Of a stretch of DNA of 64,000 nt, positions 26,224-34,836 are shown in pieces; the stretch's first letter is position 1; each line of letters starts with the position of its first letter. The notes under the pieces were generated by a model. That model ran no database searches. It was not told the origin of the DNA and worked only from the letters and a program-made list of their open reading frames with translations. Where the stretch lies: contig NZ_QFRU01000012.1 of NCBI RefSeq assembly GCF_003184905.1, positions 1 through 64,000 of the forward strand, given 5' to 3'. A program made the position numbers and the translations under genes. This DNA is from Bacillus sp. CGMCC 1.16541 (GTDB lineage: Bacteria; Bacillota; Bacilli; Bacillales; Bacillaceae_H).

Positions 26224-26973
26224 CTAGTGTATATGAGGAGCTAATTGCTCAAACATCCAATGAAGCCCGAAATTTAAAAAGATCCCCCCGAAAAAGAAAA
26301 GAATAATAGGCCTATCCTCTGTCGCATTTACAACAGGTAATAAATCTGTTAAAGCTATGTATAAAAATATACCTGCAGTTAATGAAAGCGAAATGGCAAG
26401 TATGCTACTTTGTAAAGAAACGAGTTCTGTTAGAAACAAAGCTGCTGTAGCTCCCACTATGGTAGATAAACCTAATAAAACAGCTGCACCTATAGCTTTC
26501 TTTTTGCTTTTCAAGCTTGCAAATACAATGGAAGATATAGTTAAACCATCAGGTATCTTATGTAGTAGGACAGCGATTAATACGACAAAACCTAATCCGC
26601 TGTTTATTGCAAAACTAGCTACAATTGATAACCCATCAAAAAAAGTGTGTATTATCATGCCTATTAATGCACCATACATTGTAGTATGGGTTTGAGATTG
26701 ATGTGTTTCTTCTCCAAAATGAAAATGAGGTGCTACCAGCTGTTGAAATAAAAATATGATACCAAAACCTAAAATTATATAAATTGAACTTGATTCCATT
26801 ATTTCTAAAGCTTCTGGTACTAGATCCATAATTGCAATTGAGAAAAGTAATCCGGAACTTAGAGCCATTAGAGCATATAAACTTCTTCTGGACCAATTTT
26901 TCTTAAGAAAAATAACAAAACCGCCCAAAACATTAGCTAAAGCTGCCGTTATTACATAAAAAATGATTTCCAT
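26224..26973 (-). CDS. ZIP-family metal transporter
   Basis: 249 residues, eight predicted membrane segments. The ZIP signature in helices 4-5 is present: GMIIHTFFDGLSIVASF and LHKIPDGLTISSIV, with a His-containing loop (PHFHFGEETHQSQTH) between helices 3 and 4. ZIP proteins move Zn, Fe or other divalent ions into the cytoplasm. It resembles the ZupT/GufA group. As part of a resistance element it may balance the zinc lost through CadA. Confidence 0.88.
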   Translation of the reverse strand: MEIIFYVITAALANVLGGFVIFLKKNWSRRSLYALMALSSGLLFSIAIMDLVPEALEIMESSSIYIILGFGIIFLFQQLVAPHFHFGEETHQSQTHTTMYGALIGMIIHTFFDGLSIVASFAINSGLGFVVLIAVLLHKIPDGLTISSIVFASLKSKKKAIGAAVLLGLSTIVGATAALFLTELVSLQSSILAISLSLTAGIFLYIALTDLLPVVNATEDRPIILFFFGGIFLNFGLHWMFEQLAPHIH

Positions 26974-27058
26974 TAATCGTCACTCCAAAATAAATAATTC
27001 GACCTGCACGTATGATTGTGCAGGCCTAGTTAAATTAAATATGCTCTAACTGTTTGAA

Positions 27059-28477
27059 TTATTTTTTATTCAGCATATGAATAGCATGTCCCATAACGCC
27101 TTCAGCTGCTTCCATGAGTGGTTCAGGTAAAGTTGGGTGTGCATGAATTGTAAGGCTGAGATCTTCTGCCGTTGCCCCTGACTCAATTGCAAAAACTGCT
27201 TCAGCAATAAGAGATGATACTTCTGGCCCTACCATTTGTACACCTAAAACCCGATTAGATTCTTTATCCGCCACAACTTGTACAAAACCATCGGCATCCG
27301 AAACAGATAAAGCTCTGCCGTTAGCTTGGAATGGAAAACGGCTAGAAACCGTTTCATATCCTTCTTCCTTTGCTTCCTTCTCCGTTAAACCTGTATAGGC
27401 TACTTCAGGATCGCTAAAAATAACAAAAGGCATTGCCTGAAAATCAATTACACTTTTTAGCCCACTTATTACCTCTGCAGCTATCTTACCTTCATAACTA
27501 GCTTTATGAGCAAGGAGGTAACCACCAGCACAGTCCCCGATCGCATATACATGTTCAACATTTGTTTGACATGTATTATTTATCTTAATAAAACCGCGTT
27601 GATCTAATTCAACCCCGATATTTTCCAATCCAACTTTTCCTGTGTTCGGTTTTCTTCCAATGGAAACTAAGCAATAATCCCCTTTAATTATCTCTTCCTT
27701 CCCATTAACCTGAACTTGAACATTTACTTCATCGCCTGTATTTTCTCCACCTTGGACTAAAGCATTCGTTATAACTGTGATTCCAAGTTCCTTTAAATGA
27801 CGTTTTACTACATTTGTAAGCATAGGGTCCGTACCTGGAAGAATTGTATCTGATCCTTCAAGGATGGTCACTTTAGCTCCGAATTTAGCATAAGCAGTAC
27901 CCAATTCCAAACCGATATAACCACCACCTACTACAACTAAATGTTTTGGTACTTCTTGAAGCATCAATGCCTCAGTTGAAGAGATAATTCTTTTTCTATC
28001 AAATGGCATACTTTTTAACTCAGTAGGTAATGATCCTATCGCAAGGATTAAGTCTTTGTATGAAAAGAATTTTTCTTCGTTACCAATTTTGATTTTGGCA
28101 ACATAGGGTTCAGTAAGATAAGCTTCCCCACTAATGACTTCCACTCCATTGCCTTTCAGTAAAGTCCGAACTCCATTCGTTAGTTTATTTACTATACCGT
28201 CCTTCCACTTCACTACTTCTGGCATCTCTACTTCAACTTCACCAGAAACCTTTATTCCCATTGAGTTGGCATGTTTTATGTGTTTTACTCGTTCAGAAGC
28301 ACTAATAAGAGCCTTTGAAGGTATACAACCACGGTTAAGGCAAACCCCTCCTAGTTCTGCTTTATCCACCAAAACCACTTTTTTCCCTAACTGAGCAGCA
28401 CGTATGGCAGCTACATAACCTCCTGATCCTGCGCCTATAACTAACAGATCTACATCATTTTTTCCTTCAACAGTCAT
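27059..28477 (-). CDS. lpdA: Dihydrolipoyl dehydrogenase
   Basis: 472 residues of class I flavoprotein disulfide reductase. FAD motif VIGAGSGGYVAAIRAAQLG at residue 14. Redox disulfide in GGVCLNRGCIPSKAL. NAD motif VVGGGYIGLELG. C-terminal HAHPTLPEPLMEA with the catalytic His-Glu pair. No HMA domain or C-terminal vicinal Cys as in MerA, so mercuric reductase is excluded. No dehydrogenase complex partner lies nearby. It may supply reduced dithiols under metal stress, which is inference. Confidence 0.9.
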   Translation of the reverse strand: MTVEGKNDVDLLVIGAGSGGYVAAIRAAQLGKKVVLVDKAELGGVCLNRGCIPSKALISASERVKHIKHANSMGIKVSGEVEVEMPEVVKWKDGIVNKLTNGVRTLLKGNGVEVISGEAYLTEPYVAKIKIGNEEKFFSYKDLILAIGSLPTELKSMPFDRKRIISSTEALMLQEVPKHLVVVGGGYIGLELGTAYAKFGAKVTILEGSDTILPGTDPMLTNVVKRHLKELGITVITNALVQGGENTGDEVNVQVQVNGKEEIIKGDYCLVSIGRKPNTGKVGLENIGVELDQRGFIKINNTCQTNVEHVYAIGDCAGGYLLAHKASYEGKIAAEVISGLKSVIDFQAMPFVIFSDPEVAYTGLTEKEAKEEGYETVSSRFPFQANGRALSVSDADGFVQVVADKESNRVLGVQMVGPEVSSLIAEAVFAIESGATAEDLSLTIHAHPTLPEPLMEAAEGVMGHAIHMLNKK

Positions 28478-28664
28478 TTCAGTTTCCTCCTTCGATTTTA
28501 TAAAGAATGAAAAGAATTATTTTAAATTAAGGATGAAAGCGTTTTTGTCCCATGTGGATACCAATATGTAATATAAAAGCTGCTGTTTTACTTATACCCA
28601 ATCTTTCCATTTTTAATTAGGCTGGATATTTAGAAGTTATACTATTAATGAGATCATTTTTAGA

Positions 28665-28703
28665 AAAGGGCTTTCCAATCTGTCTGGAAAGCCCTTTTTA
28701 GCC
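28665..28703. terminator. Strong terminator between lpdA promoter region and cadA
   Basis: Stem AAAGGGCTTTCC / GGAAAGCCCTTT with T5. Located just downstream of the leftward cadA; A-run on the left permits leftward termination too. Confidence 0.7.
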
Positions 28704-28712
28704 CTTTTCCCT

Positions 28713-31115
28713 TTATTCTTTCACTCTCATTAGTCGCAAACCATTTAGTGCTACCAGAAGGGTTGCACCCATATCAGAAAGGATAGCAATCCAGAGCGTT
28801 AACCAACCTGGGATAACCAATAGTAAGGCAATAAATTTAATAGCAATTGCAAAAGTAATGTTAGCTTTGATTATATTTAGAGTTTTTCGGCTAAGTTTTA
28901 CAGTGAATGGAAGTTTTCTTAGATCGTCACCCATTAGAGCGACGTCTGCCGTTTCCAGGGCTGTATCTGTACCAGCTCCACCCATTGCAATACCAACTGT
29001 TGAGGCCGCCAATGCAGGTGCATCATTGACACCATCTCCTACCATAGCTACGTTGCCATACTCAGATCTCAACTGTTTAATAAAGTTTAATTTGTCCTGT
29101 GGCATTAGTTCTGCCTCAATATCAGATACTCCAACCTGCCCTCCGATAGCATTAGCAGTACCTTTGTTATCACCTGTAAGCATAATTGTTTTTTTGATTC
29201 CAAGTTGATGTAACTTTTGAATAATTTCCTTACTTGATTCACGAACTTCATCAGCAACTGCAATAACTGCAAGTATTTCTTTTTCGGTTCCAATAATCAT
29301 GGCTGTCTTACCTTGATTTTGAAGAGTAGTAACATTTTGTTCTAAGTCTTTATCGAAATTAGAAATTGCTAATTCTTTAAAGAGTTTCGGGCTACCGATA
29401 TAATAAGTCGTCCCGTTTACAATACCTTTGATACCCTTACCTGTAATAGAAGAGAAGTCCTCTACCTGTACGTCAGAATAAGAAATGTTCTCCTCTTCTG
29501 CTTTTTTCATAATCGCAGATGCAAGTGGATGCTGAGAACGATACTCTAATGCAGTAATGATGGATAGTAATTCTTTTTCATTTATCATCTGTTTGTTCAA
29601 CACATTAAAATCAGTTACAGCTGGTACACCTTTTGTTAATGTACCTGTTTTATCGAATGCTATGGCCTTTAAGGCACCCATTTCTTCTAAATAAACTCCG
29701 CCTTTTACAAGAACACCTTTTTTCGCAGCATTCCCAATCGCTGAAACAATCGAAATCGGAGTCGATATGACCAACGCACAAGGACAACCAACAACAAGAA
29801 CAGCTAATCCTTGATAAATCCATGTTTCCCAACTGCCATCAAAGAATAAAGGAGGGACTATCGCAACTAATGCTGCAATAATCATAATGATCGGTGTATA
29901 ATATTTTGCAAATTTATCGACAAATGCTTGCGAAGGAGCACGTTCTCCTTGTGCTTCCTCTACAAGATGAATAATTTTAGAAATCGTTGTATCTTCTACA
30001 AGTTTCGTTATTTTTACTTCAAGTAATCCTTCTTCATTTAATGTACCTGCAAATACCTCATCATCAACTGTTTTCTCAACAGGGACTGATTCACCGGTAA
30101 TAGCTGCTTGGTTGACTGCAGAGTAGCCATTTACGACTACACCATCCATCGCAATCTTTTGACCAGGTTTTACAATCATAATATCCCCAACAACAATATC
30201 ATCGACATGAATCATTATTTCTTGTCCATTACGTCTAACGAGTGCCTCTTTAGGAGCGATATCCATTAATGAACGAATCGATTGTCTTGCTCTGTCCATA
30301 GAGAATCGCTCAAGTGCTTCACTGATTGCAAAGAGAATAACAACAATGGCAACTTCTGCCCATTCTCCAATAATAGCACCACCTATAACAGCTACTGTCA
30401 TAAGGGTTTTCATGTCAAATTCAAAGCGTAGTAAATTTTTCAAACCGACTTTAAAAAGTGACAACCCTCCAATAACCATGGATGCTAAAAACAATAAGGT
30501 AGTAACAATGTTCTCTTCTCCGTTCACAGACGAGGAAAGGTAACCAAAAGCAATCAATAAGGAAGCATAAAGTAGAGTACTATGCTTTTTATAAAACGGC
30601 ACTTTTTCTTCTTTCGTATCTTCTTTTACCTCTTGTGAAACTTGGCGAGCCGATTTTTCAGGAGTCACTTTAAGATTTTCGAATGCACCGGCTTTTTCTA
30701 GTTCTTCAATTGTTGCATTACCATAAACAGCAATTTTAGATGCACCAAAATTTACTTTTGCATCCTGAACTCCTGGAATCTGTTTTACGTTAGTTTCAAA
30801 TTTCCCTGCACAGTTTGCGCATGTAAATCCTTCAACACGGTATACGTTTTTGTCCTCTTCAACCTTTTGTTTAGCTTCCCGCCTTGGTTTTTCAGGAGCC
30901 ACTTTAAGATTCTCAAATGCACCTGCTTTTTCTAGTTCTTCAACCGTTGCATCACCGTAAACAGATATCTTAGATGCACCAAAATTTACTTTTGCATCCT
31001 GAACTCCTGGAAGTTTTTTAACATTATTTTCAAACTTCCCTGCACAATTTGCACATGTAAACCCCTGAACGCGGTAAACATTTTTTTCAGTCTCTAATGC
31101 TTTTGCTTCAGACAA
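28713..31115 (-). CDS. cadA: P1B-type Cd/Zn/Pb-exporting ATPase
   Basis: 800 residues from TTG 31115 (AAGGAGG nine bases upstream). Two N-terminal HMA domains each have [12 protein letters not shown] (about residues 20 and 95), differing from the usual CxxC by the same CANC form. Membrane Cys-Pro-Cys in [11 protein letters not shown], phosphorylation site [11 protein letters not shown], and hinge [12 protein letters not shown] are all present. It overlaps cadC by 8 bp and is co-transcribed. It exports Cd, Zn and Pb from the cytoplasm. Confidence 0.95.
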   Translation of the reverse strand: MSEAKALETEKNVYRVQGFTCANCAGKFENNVKKLPGVQDAKVNFGASKISVYGDATVEELEKAGAFENLKVAPEKPRREAKQKVEEDKNVYRVEGFTCANCAGKFETNVKQIPGVQDAKVNFGASKIAVYGNATIEELEKAGAFENLKVTPEKSARQVSQEVKEDTKEEKVPFYKKHSTLLYASLLIAFGYLSSSVNGEENIVTTLLFLASMVIGGLSLFKVGLKNLLRFEFDMKTLMTVAVIGGAIIGEWAEVAIVVILFAISEALERFSMDRARQSIRSLMDIAPKEALVRRNGQEIMIHVDDIVVGDIMIVKPGQKIAMDGVVVNGYSAVNQAAITGESVPVEKTVDDEVFAGTLNEEGLLEVKITKLVEDTTISKIIHLVEEAQGERAPSQAFVDKFAKYYTPIIMIIAALVAIVPPLFFDGSWETWIYQGLAVLVVGCPCALVISTPISIVSAIGNAAKKGVLVKGGVYLEEMGALKAIAFDKTGTLTKGVPAVTDFNVLNKQMINEKELLSIITALEYRSQHPLASAIMKKAEEENISYSDVQVEDFSSITGKGIKGIVNGTTYYIGSPKLFKELAISNFDKDLEQNVTTLQNQGKTAMIIGTEKEILAVIAVADEVRESSKEIIQKLHQLGIKKTIMLTGDNKGTANAIGGQVGVSDIEAELMPQDKLNFIKQLRSEYGNVAMVGDGVNDAPALAASTVGIAMGGAGTDTALETADVALMGDDLRKLPFTVKLSRKTLNIIKANITFAIAIKFIALLLVIPGWLTLWIAILSDMGATLLVALNGLRLMRVKE

Positions 31116-31473
31116 TTTTAACAACCTCCTTCTGGTGTGCAAATGCAACCTGTATTAGTTGCTTTACATGATCATCATCTAATGAATAGTAGACTAACTT
31201 ACCTTCTTTTCGATATTTAGCTAATCCAAGATTTTTAAGTAACCTCAAATGATGAGATGTTGTGGCAGTTGTAGCACCAACAATATTCGCTACATCACAT
31301 ACACACAATTCATCTTCTAAAGAGAGAGCATACGCAATCTTAATCCTAGTATCATCCGATAAAGCTTTAAAAATTTTGGCTACTTCCAAAGGATTTTGTT
31401 GGAGTAGTTCATTTTTACCTCTTTTGACTTTTTCTTCATCTATACACGTAACTTCACATGCATCATTTTGCAA
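31108..31473 (-). CDS. cadC: CadC metal-sensing repressor of cadA
   Basis: 121 residues from TTG 31473, with GAGGTGG five bases upstream. ArsR fold: [32 protein letters not shown] and [30 protein letters not shown]. The alpha3N metal site can be formed by ELCVCD and the N-terminal Cys pair in DACEVTCID. Two operator dyads lie just upstream. It represses cadCA until Cd, Pb or Zn binds. It is a close relative of the regulator at 18725. Confidence 0.93.
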   Translation of the reverse strand: MQNDACEVTCIDEEKVKRGKNELLQQNPLEVAKIFKALSDDTRIKIAYALSLEDELCVCDVANIVGATTATTSHHLRLLKNLGLAKYRKEGKLVYYSLDDDHVKQLIQVAFAHQKEVVKIV

Positions 31474-31490
31474 ATTTTCCACCTCATATC

Positions 31491-31510
31491 ATTCAAATAT
31501 TCATTTGATT
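31491..31510. promoter_or_regulatory. CadC operator 1
   Basis: Dyad ATTCAAATATTCATTTGATT immediately upstream of the cadC ribosome binding site. Confidence 0.7.
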
Positions 31511-31536
31511 ATTATTATAATTTAACAAAAACAAAT

Positions 31537-31558
31537 AGTCAAATATATGTTTGAATAT
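31537..31558. promoter_or_regulatory. CadC operator 2
   Basis: Dyad GTCAAATATATGTTTGAAT, about 46 bp further upstream of operator 1; same half-sites as the resA and 18.6-kb operators. Confidence 0.6.
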
Positions 31559-31702
31559 AATTCACATAAAAAGCAGGTTTTCTTTAGTTTGCAGTAATTA
31601 ATTATTCTTATAACTGAATTTAATTTCCTTTTTATGTTGGATACACTAGAGGGAATATCGTCAGGATGCAATTTTCAAAACAGTAAGAGTTTTTCACTAT
31701 AA

Positions 31703-31750
31703 AAAGCCCGATTTCTCTCTTTATTAGAGAAAAAACGGGCCTTTGCTTTT
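31703..31750. terminator. Terminator hairpin upstream of cad locus
   Basis: GC-containing stem AAAGCCCG ... CGGGCCTTT with an internal TTTCTCT/AGAGAAA pairing. It separates cadC from the P450 gene. Confidence 0.65.
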
Positions 31751-31870
31751 TTGACTCTCCATTAATATCAGGGGATCAACTTATAAAACCTACTTCCGTG
31801 ATTGAGGAATCAACATTGTCCATTTATCTTGTTCGGCTAAAAGCGAACTTAATAATCTAATTATCTGTAA

Positions 31871-33130
31871 TTATAACTTTCGTTTAACATTCTTTAGCAC
31901 TACTTTGCTATGGGGAATACTTGGCATGCTCACCATGCTGTAACTTAAATCCTGGTTAGGAACTTCATATTCCATTCGGTTGGCCAGATAATCGAGACTT
32001 ACTTTCATGACTTCAATGGTGACCCACTCTCCAGCACAGCGATGACCCATAAAGTAATCACCACCACCCTGCGGAATAAAGCTAAAAGGGCTTCCTTCCC
32101 ATTTGGCAAACCGATCAGGACTGAACATATCAGGATTTTTCCAAATTTCAGGGTCATGATTGGTGCCATAAAGATCCAGTAAAGTTAATGTTCCTTCTTC
32201 AAATTTATAGCCGTTCCAGGTGAAATCTTTTTTTACCAGTGCTACAACAAACGGAAAAAACGGATAAAAACGGCGAACTTCCTGTACAAACATCTGAGCA
32301 TACTTTTCATCGCCGGATTTAAGTTTCTCCCTTTCTTCCGGATAATGGTGCACTGCCAGCGCAATGAAATTGATGAATATAGCAATCGCCACAATCGGCC
32401 TCAGGATATTAATTACTTCCACAGAAGCTGTGTCAGTAGCCAATAGATTCCCTTTCAGATCACGGTGCCAGGCAAATCTATGTAAAGCCGTATCTTCTGG
32501 GGGATTCACTTCCCCATTACGCACTTTATCAACCAACTCACCAATCCAATTTTCTACTTTATTCCGTGCATTTCTCCCTAGCCAATGGTTTGGGCCAACT
32601 GCAGCCGGAGACTCGAACATCGCCGCCAAGTCTTTTGTCATTTCCTTAACATCGTCTTCTTCCAACGGGACGCCTGCCCACTGGCAGGCTATTCTGCACA
32701 GGACTTCTTTTACTTCTTCATAAAGAATAACTTCATCCATCTGTTCCCATTTATGTAGTGCTGTCTTCCACTGTTTTTTTGTAATGTCTGTTAGGCTTTG
32801 AGGTCCCTCGGGAGACATGATAGACATAAACATTTCCTTCCGATGTCTGTGATCTTGTCCATCCAACCCCTGAACACCATTCTTCCCGAACAATGTTTGA
32901 ACTGCCCGGTTCGGTGCTGCATCCTTCCTTTTAAATTTCTCTGAATCATAAAAAACTTCCGCAGCTTCGTTTCCTACCATACAGATTGCTTTCTTTCCAA
33001 GCAATCGGGTCTCGAAAATATTAGAATTAAAACTTTTACGTCTGTTTAAAATGTACATATATCCTTCTCTCATAAGGGTCAAGCTATGATCTATTCCTTC
33101 TTCACGAGGCATTTGATTTGTATCTGACAT
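31871..33130 (-). CDS. CYP152-type fatty-acid peroxygenase cytochrome P450
   Basis: 419 residues from ATG 33130, a start that matches the length and N-terminus of Bacillus CYP152A (P450 BS-beta). Haem ligand Cys is in [15 protein letters not shown] (about 360). The substrate-carboxylate Arg-Pro pair of peroxygenases is in [24 protein letters not shown] is the ExxR region. The position held by His in the decarboxylase OleT is Gln here (VQGLDG), as in hydroxylating BS-beta, so H2O2-dependent fatty-acid hydroxylation is likelier than alkene formation. Base composition seems higher in GC than the neighbours. An unusual cargo for a metal transposon. Confidence 0.88.
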   Translation of the reverse strand: MSDTNQMPREEGIDHSLTLMREGYMYILNRRKSFNSNIFETRLLGKKAICMVGNEAAEVFYDSEKFKRKDAAPNRAVQTLFGKNGVQGLDGQDHRHRKEMFMSIMSPEGPQSLTDITKKQWKTALHKWEQMDEVILYEEVKEVLCRIACQWAGVPLEEDDVKEMTKDLAAMFESPAAVGPNHWLGRNARNKVENWIGELVDKVRNGEVNPPEDTALHRFAWHRDLKGNLLATDTASVEVINILRPIVAIAIFINFIALAVHHYPEEREKLKSGDEKYAQMFVQEVRRFYPFFPFVVALVKKDFTWNGYKFEEGTLTLLDLYGTNHDPEIWKNPDMFSPDRFAKWEGSPFSFIPQGGGDYFMGHRCAGEWVTIEVMKVSLDYLANRMEYEVPNQDLSYSMVSMPSIPHSKVVLKNVKRKL

Positions 33131-33249
33131 ATCATTCATCTCCATTTTATTAGTGATAATTTTATTCTTTGTAACTTTTCCCTAATTACTCTTGAAAAAA
33201 ACTTGGATCAACATACTATATAATGAACATTATCAAGATAAAGAAAATG

Positions 33250-33305
33250 GCTGCCGACTTTGTCGACAGCCTAAGACCCTAATCCAAATTAGGTTTTTTT
33301 TATTT
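33250..33305. terminator. Two adjacent terminator hairpins
   Basis: GGCTGCCGA / TCGACAGCC, whose T-rich tail is on the minus strand, and CCTAAT / ATTAGG followed by T8 on the plus strand. The first probably ends the small Cys-rich gene transcript (leftward). Confidence 0.6.
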
Positions 33306-33387
33306 TTTGTGTTCATTCTGAGTGTACCATGTTTAAAATGTAGTAAAATCAATAGGTGGTTTCTATTGGAAGATCCTTTATACTAAC

Positions 33388-33618
33388 TTAACAGCAATCC
33401 ATATTTGACTTTTTCATCATTTTCTTACAATCTTTTATTTTCATTTTTCCATTTTTCGCCATTTCGCAACAATCCATTTGACAGTTCATTTCCTCACACA
33501 TTTCCATACATTCTTTTTTTGATTGACAACAATCCATCTCTTCCGATTGTGCTGCATAAACAGAACCACTAAATGCCATCACTACTAAAAATGCTAAAGA
33601 AAATATTACTTTTCTCAT
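33388..33618 (-). CDS. Small secreted Cys/Met-rich metal-binding protein
   Basis: 76 residues with a signal peptide (KVIFSLAFLVVMAFSGSVYAA, cut near residue 23). The mature part has eleven Cys and many Met, with a recurring MDCC motif (EEMDCC, CQMDCC, SNMDCC) and CMEMCEEMNC. This strongly suggests soft-metal binding outside the membrane, perhaps Cu(I) or Cd. No family is recognised. GGGAAAAGGGATG region gives the start. Confidence 0.7.
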   Translation of the reverse strand: MRKVIFSLAFLVVMAFSGSVYAAQSEEMDCCQSKKECMEMCEEMNCQMDCCEMAKNGKMKIKDCKKMMKKSNMDCC

Positions 33619-33718
33619 CCCTTTTCCCCCTTATGTAAAAATGATTGATGTGTCCAATGGTATTATACTATACCGCTAATTAACACTCACTAGATTTCTA
33701 ACACTACAAACATAAGAA

Positions 33719-33747
33719 ACGAGAGCTTAGGATAAAAAGCTCCCGTC
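33719..33747 (-). terminator. Terminator of the Cys-rich peptide gene
   Basis: Stem ACGAGAGCTT / AAGCTCCCGT with a short loop, 20 bp downstream of the leftward Cys-rich gene. Confidence 0.5.
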
Positions 33748-33766
33748 TGAATAGGATTAGTAAGCT

Positions 33767-33946
33767 TTACATTGGTTGAACACCCGATCCACCACAACAA
33801 CCACATCTTTTTCCACCGTGACAACAAGGGCAACATCCACTTCCCTGACAGTGGTGACATCCACGCCCACTACAACAACAGCACATACCAGCACCACCAC
33901 AATAACGACAACAGCCTGCACCGTGACAACAACGGCATTGGTGCAT
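33767..33946 (-). CDS. Metallothionein-like Cys/Gly-rich peptide (59 aa)
   Basis: Start at ATG 33946, chosen because GGAGGTG lies eight bases upstream. The upstream in-frame ATG at 33973 has no such site. The product has 19 Cys and about 15 Gly in 59 residues, without signal peptide. It is built of CC-containing units separated by Gly-x-Gly: CRCCHGAGCC, MCCCCSGRGC, QGSGCCPCCHGG and RCGCC. No known metallothionein family is recognised, but cytoplasmic metal sequestration is the obvious hypothesis. The other frames across this G/T-rich gene are also open and are artefacts. Confidence 0.7.
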   Translation of the reverse strand: MHQCRCCHGAGCCRYCGGAGMCCCCSGRGCHHCQGSGCCPCCHGGKRCGCCGGSGVQPM

Positions 33947-34011
33947 ACACTCACCTCCATAAAATAACCACACATAGTATATATATTTATGTAATATTAA
34001 ACTTAGGCGTT

Positions 34012-34027
34012 CCCCTTATATAAGGGG
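34012..34027. promoter_or_regulatory. 16-bp perfect palindrome upstream of the Cys-rich gene
   Basis: CCCCTTATATAAGGGG, about 65 bp upstream of the metallothionein-like gene. It resembles the G/C-flanked operators of CsoR-type or similar metalloregulators; the regulator is not identified. Confidence 0.45.
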
Positions 34028-34254
34028 GTAGCTCAACCATTTATCACATTTCCACATTAGTATAAAATTCAATAAATAAGATTTCCCCTAAAACGAACGT
34101 TTTTGGAACTTGAAATTATGACTTAAAAGACTACATAAAATCTACTAAATTTAAGTACCAAAAGCCATGTCCAAAAACAAAGGTCCTTTATTCGTTAAAT
34201 CATCCGTTTATGGTACTATTAAAGTTGATTAGTAAGGTTTTGGAGGTTAGATAA
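34028..34254. other. Region upstream of tnpR, expected res site
   Basis: About 225 bp without a gene. In Tn3 elements the resolution site lies directly upstream of tnpR, so it should be here. The three resolvase-binding dyads cannot be assigned with confidence by eye. Confidence 0.4.
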
Positions 34255-34803
34255 ATGAATTTTGGATATGCTCGTGTAAGTACAGAGGATCAAAATTTAA
34301 ATATGCAGTTTGATGCTTTAAAACAATATGGAGTAGACAAGATATACCAGGAAAAGCTTACAGGAACAAAAAAGGACCGTCCGCAACTTGAAGAAATGCT
34401 CAAAGGATTACGTAAGGGAGATAAGGTTGTTGTATACAAATTGGATCGGATATCTCGCTCAACCAAACACCTTATTGAGTTGAGTGAACATTTTACTGAA
34501 ATCGGAGTCGATTTCGTTTCCATTAGAGATAGCATTGATACCTCAACTGCAATGGGGAAATTCTTCTTTCGAACAATGGCAAGCATTGCAGAACTGGAAC
34601 GAGATATTATCAGTGAACGAACAAAGTCCGGATTAGACGCAGCCAGAGCAAGGGGAAGAATAGGTGGAAGACCAAGAAAAAAATCAGACAAGGTTCAAAT
34701 GGCATTAAAGATGTATGACAGTAAGGAATACGGCATTAAAGAAATTACAGAAGCAACGGGTCTCAGTAAGACTACCCTTTATCGTTATATTTATAGCAGA
34801 TAA
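34255..34803 (+). CDS. tnpR: Tn3 resolvase, serine recombinase
   Basis: 182 residues with the catalytic Ser in YARVSTEDQN (about residue 9), the conserved KLDRISRSTKHLIEL and a C-terminal HTH (YGIKEITEATGLSKTTLYRY). GGAGG precedes the ATG. It resolves the cointegrate formed by TnpA. The tnpR-tnpA order in one direction resembles Tn551/Tn917-type elements. Confidence 0.93.
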   Translation: MNFGYARVSTEDQNLNMQFDALKQYGVDKIYQEKLTGTKKDRPQLEEMLKGLRKGDKVVVYKLDRISRSTKHLIELSEHFTEIGVDFVSIRDSIDTSTAMGKFFFRTMASIAELERDIISERTKSGLDAARARGRIGGRPRKKSDKVQMALKMYDSKEYGIKEITEATGLSKTTLYRYIYSR

Positions 34804-34836
34804 AAATCATTAGAGATAGTTAAGGTGGGAGAATTC

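Noticed and set aside
27059-28477. Mercuric reductase
   Set aside because: No HMA domain and no C-terminal vicinal Cys; no mer genes nearby. Dihydrolipoyl dehydrogenase fits fully.
33757-34023. Three more open frames over the Cys-rich gene, giving Val-, Thr- and His/Asn-rich products
   Set aside because: They arise from the TGT/GGT codon bias of the real gene; only the 33946 start has a good ribosome binding site.
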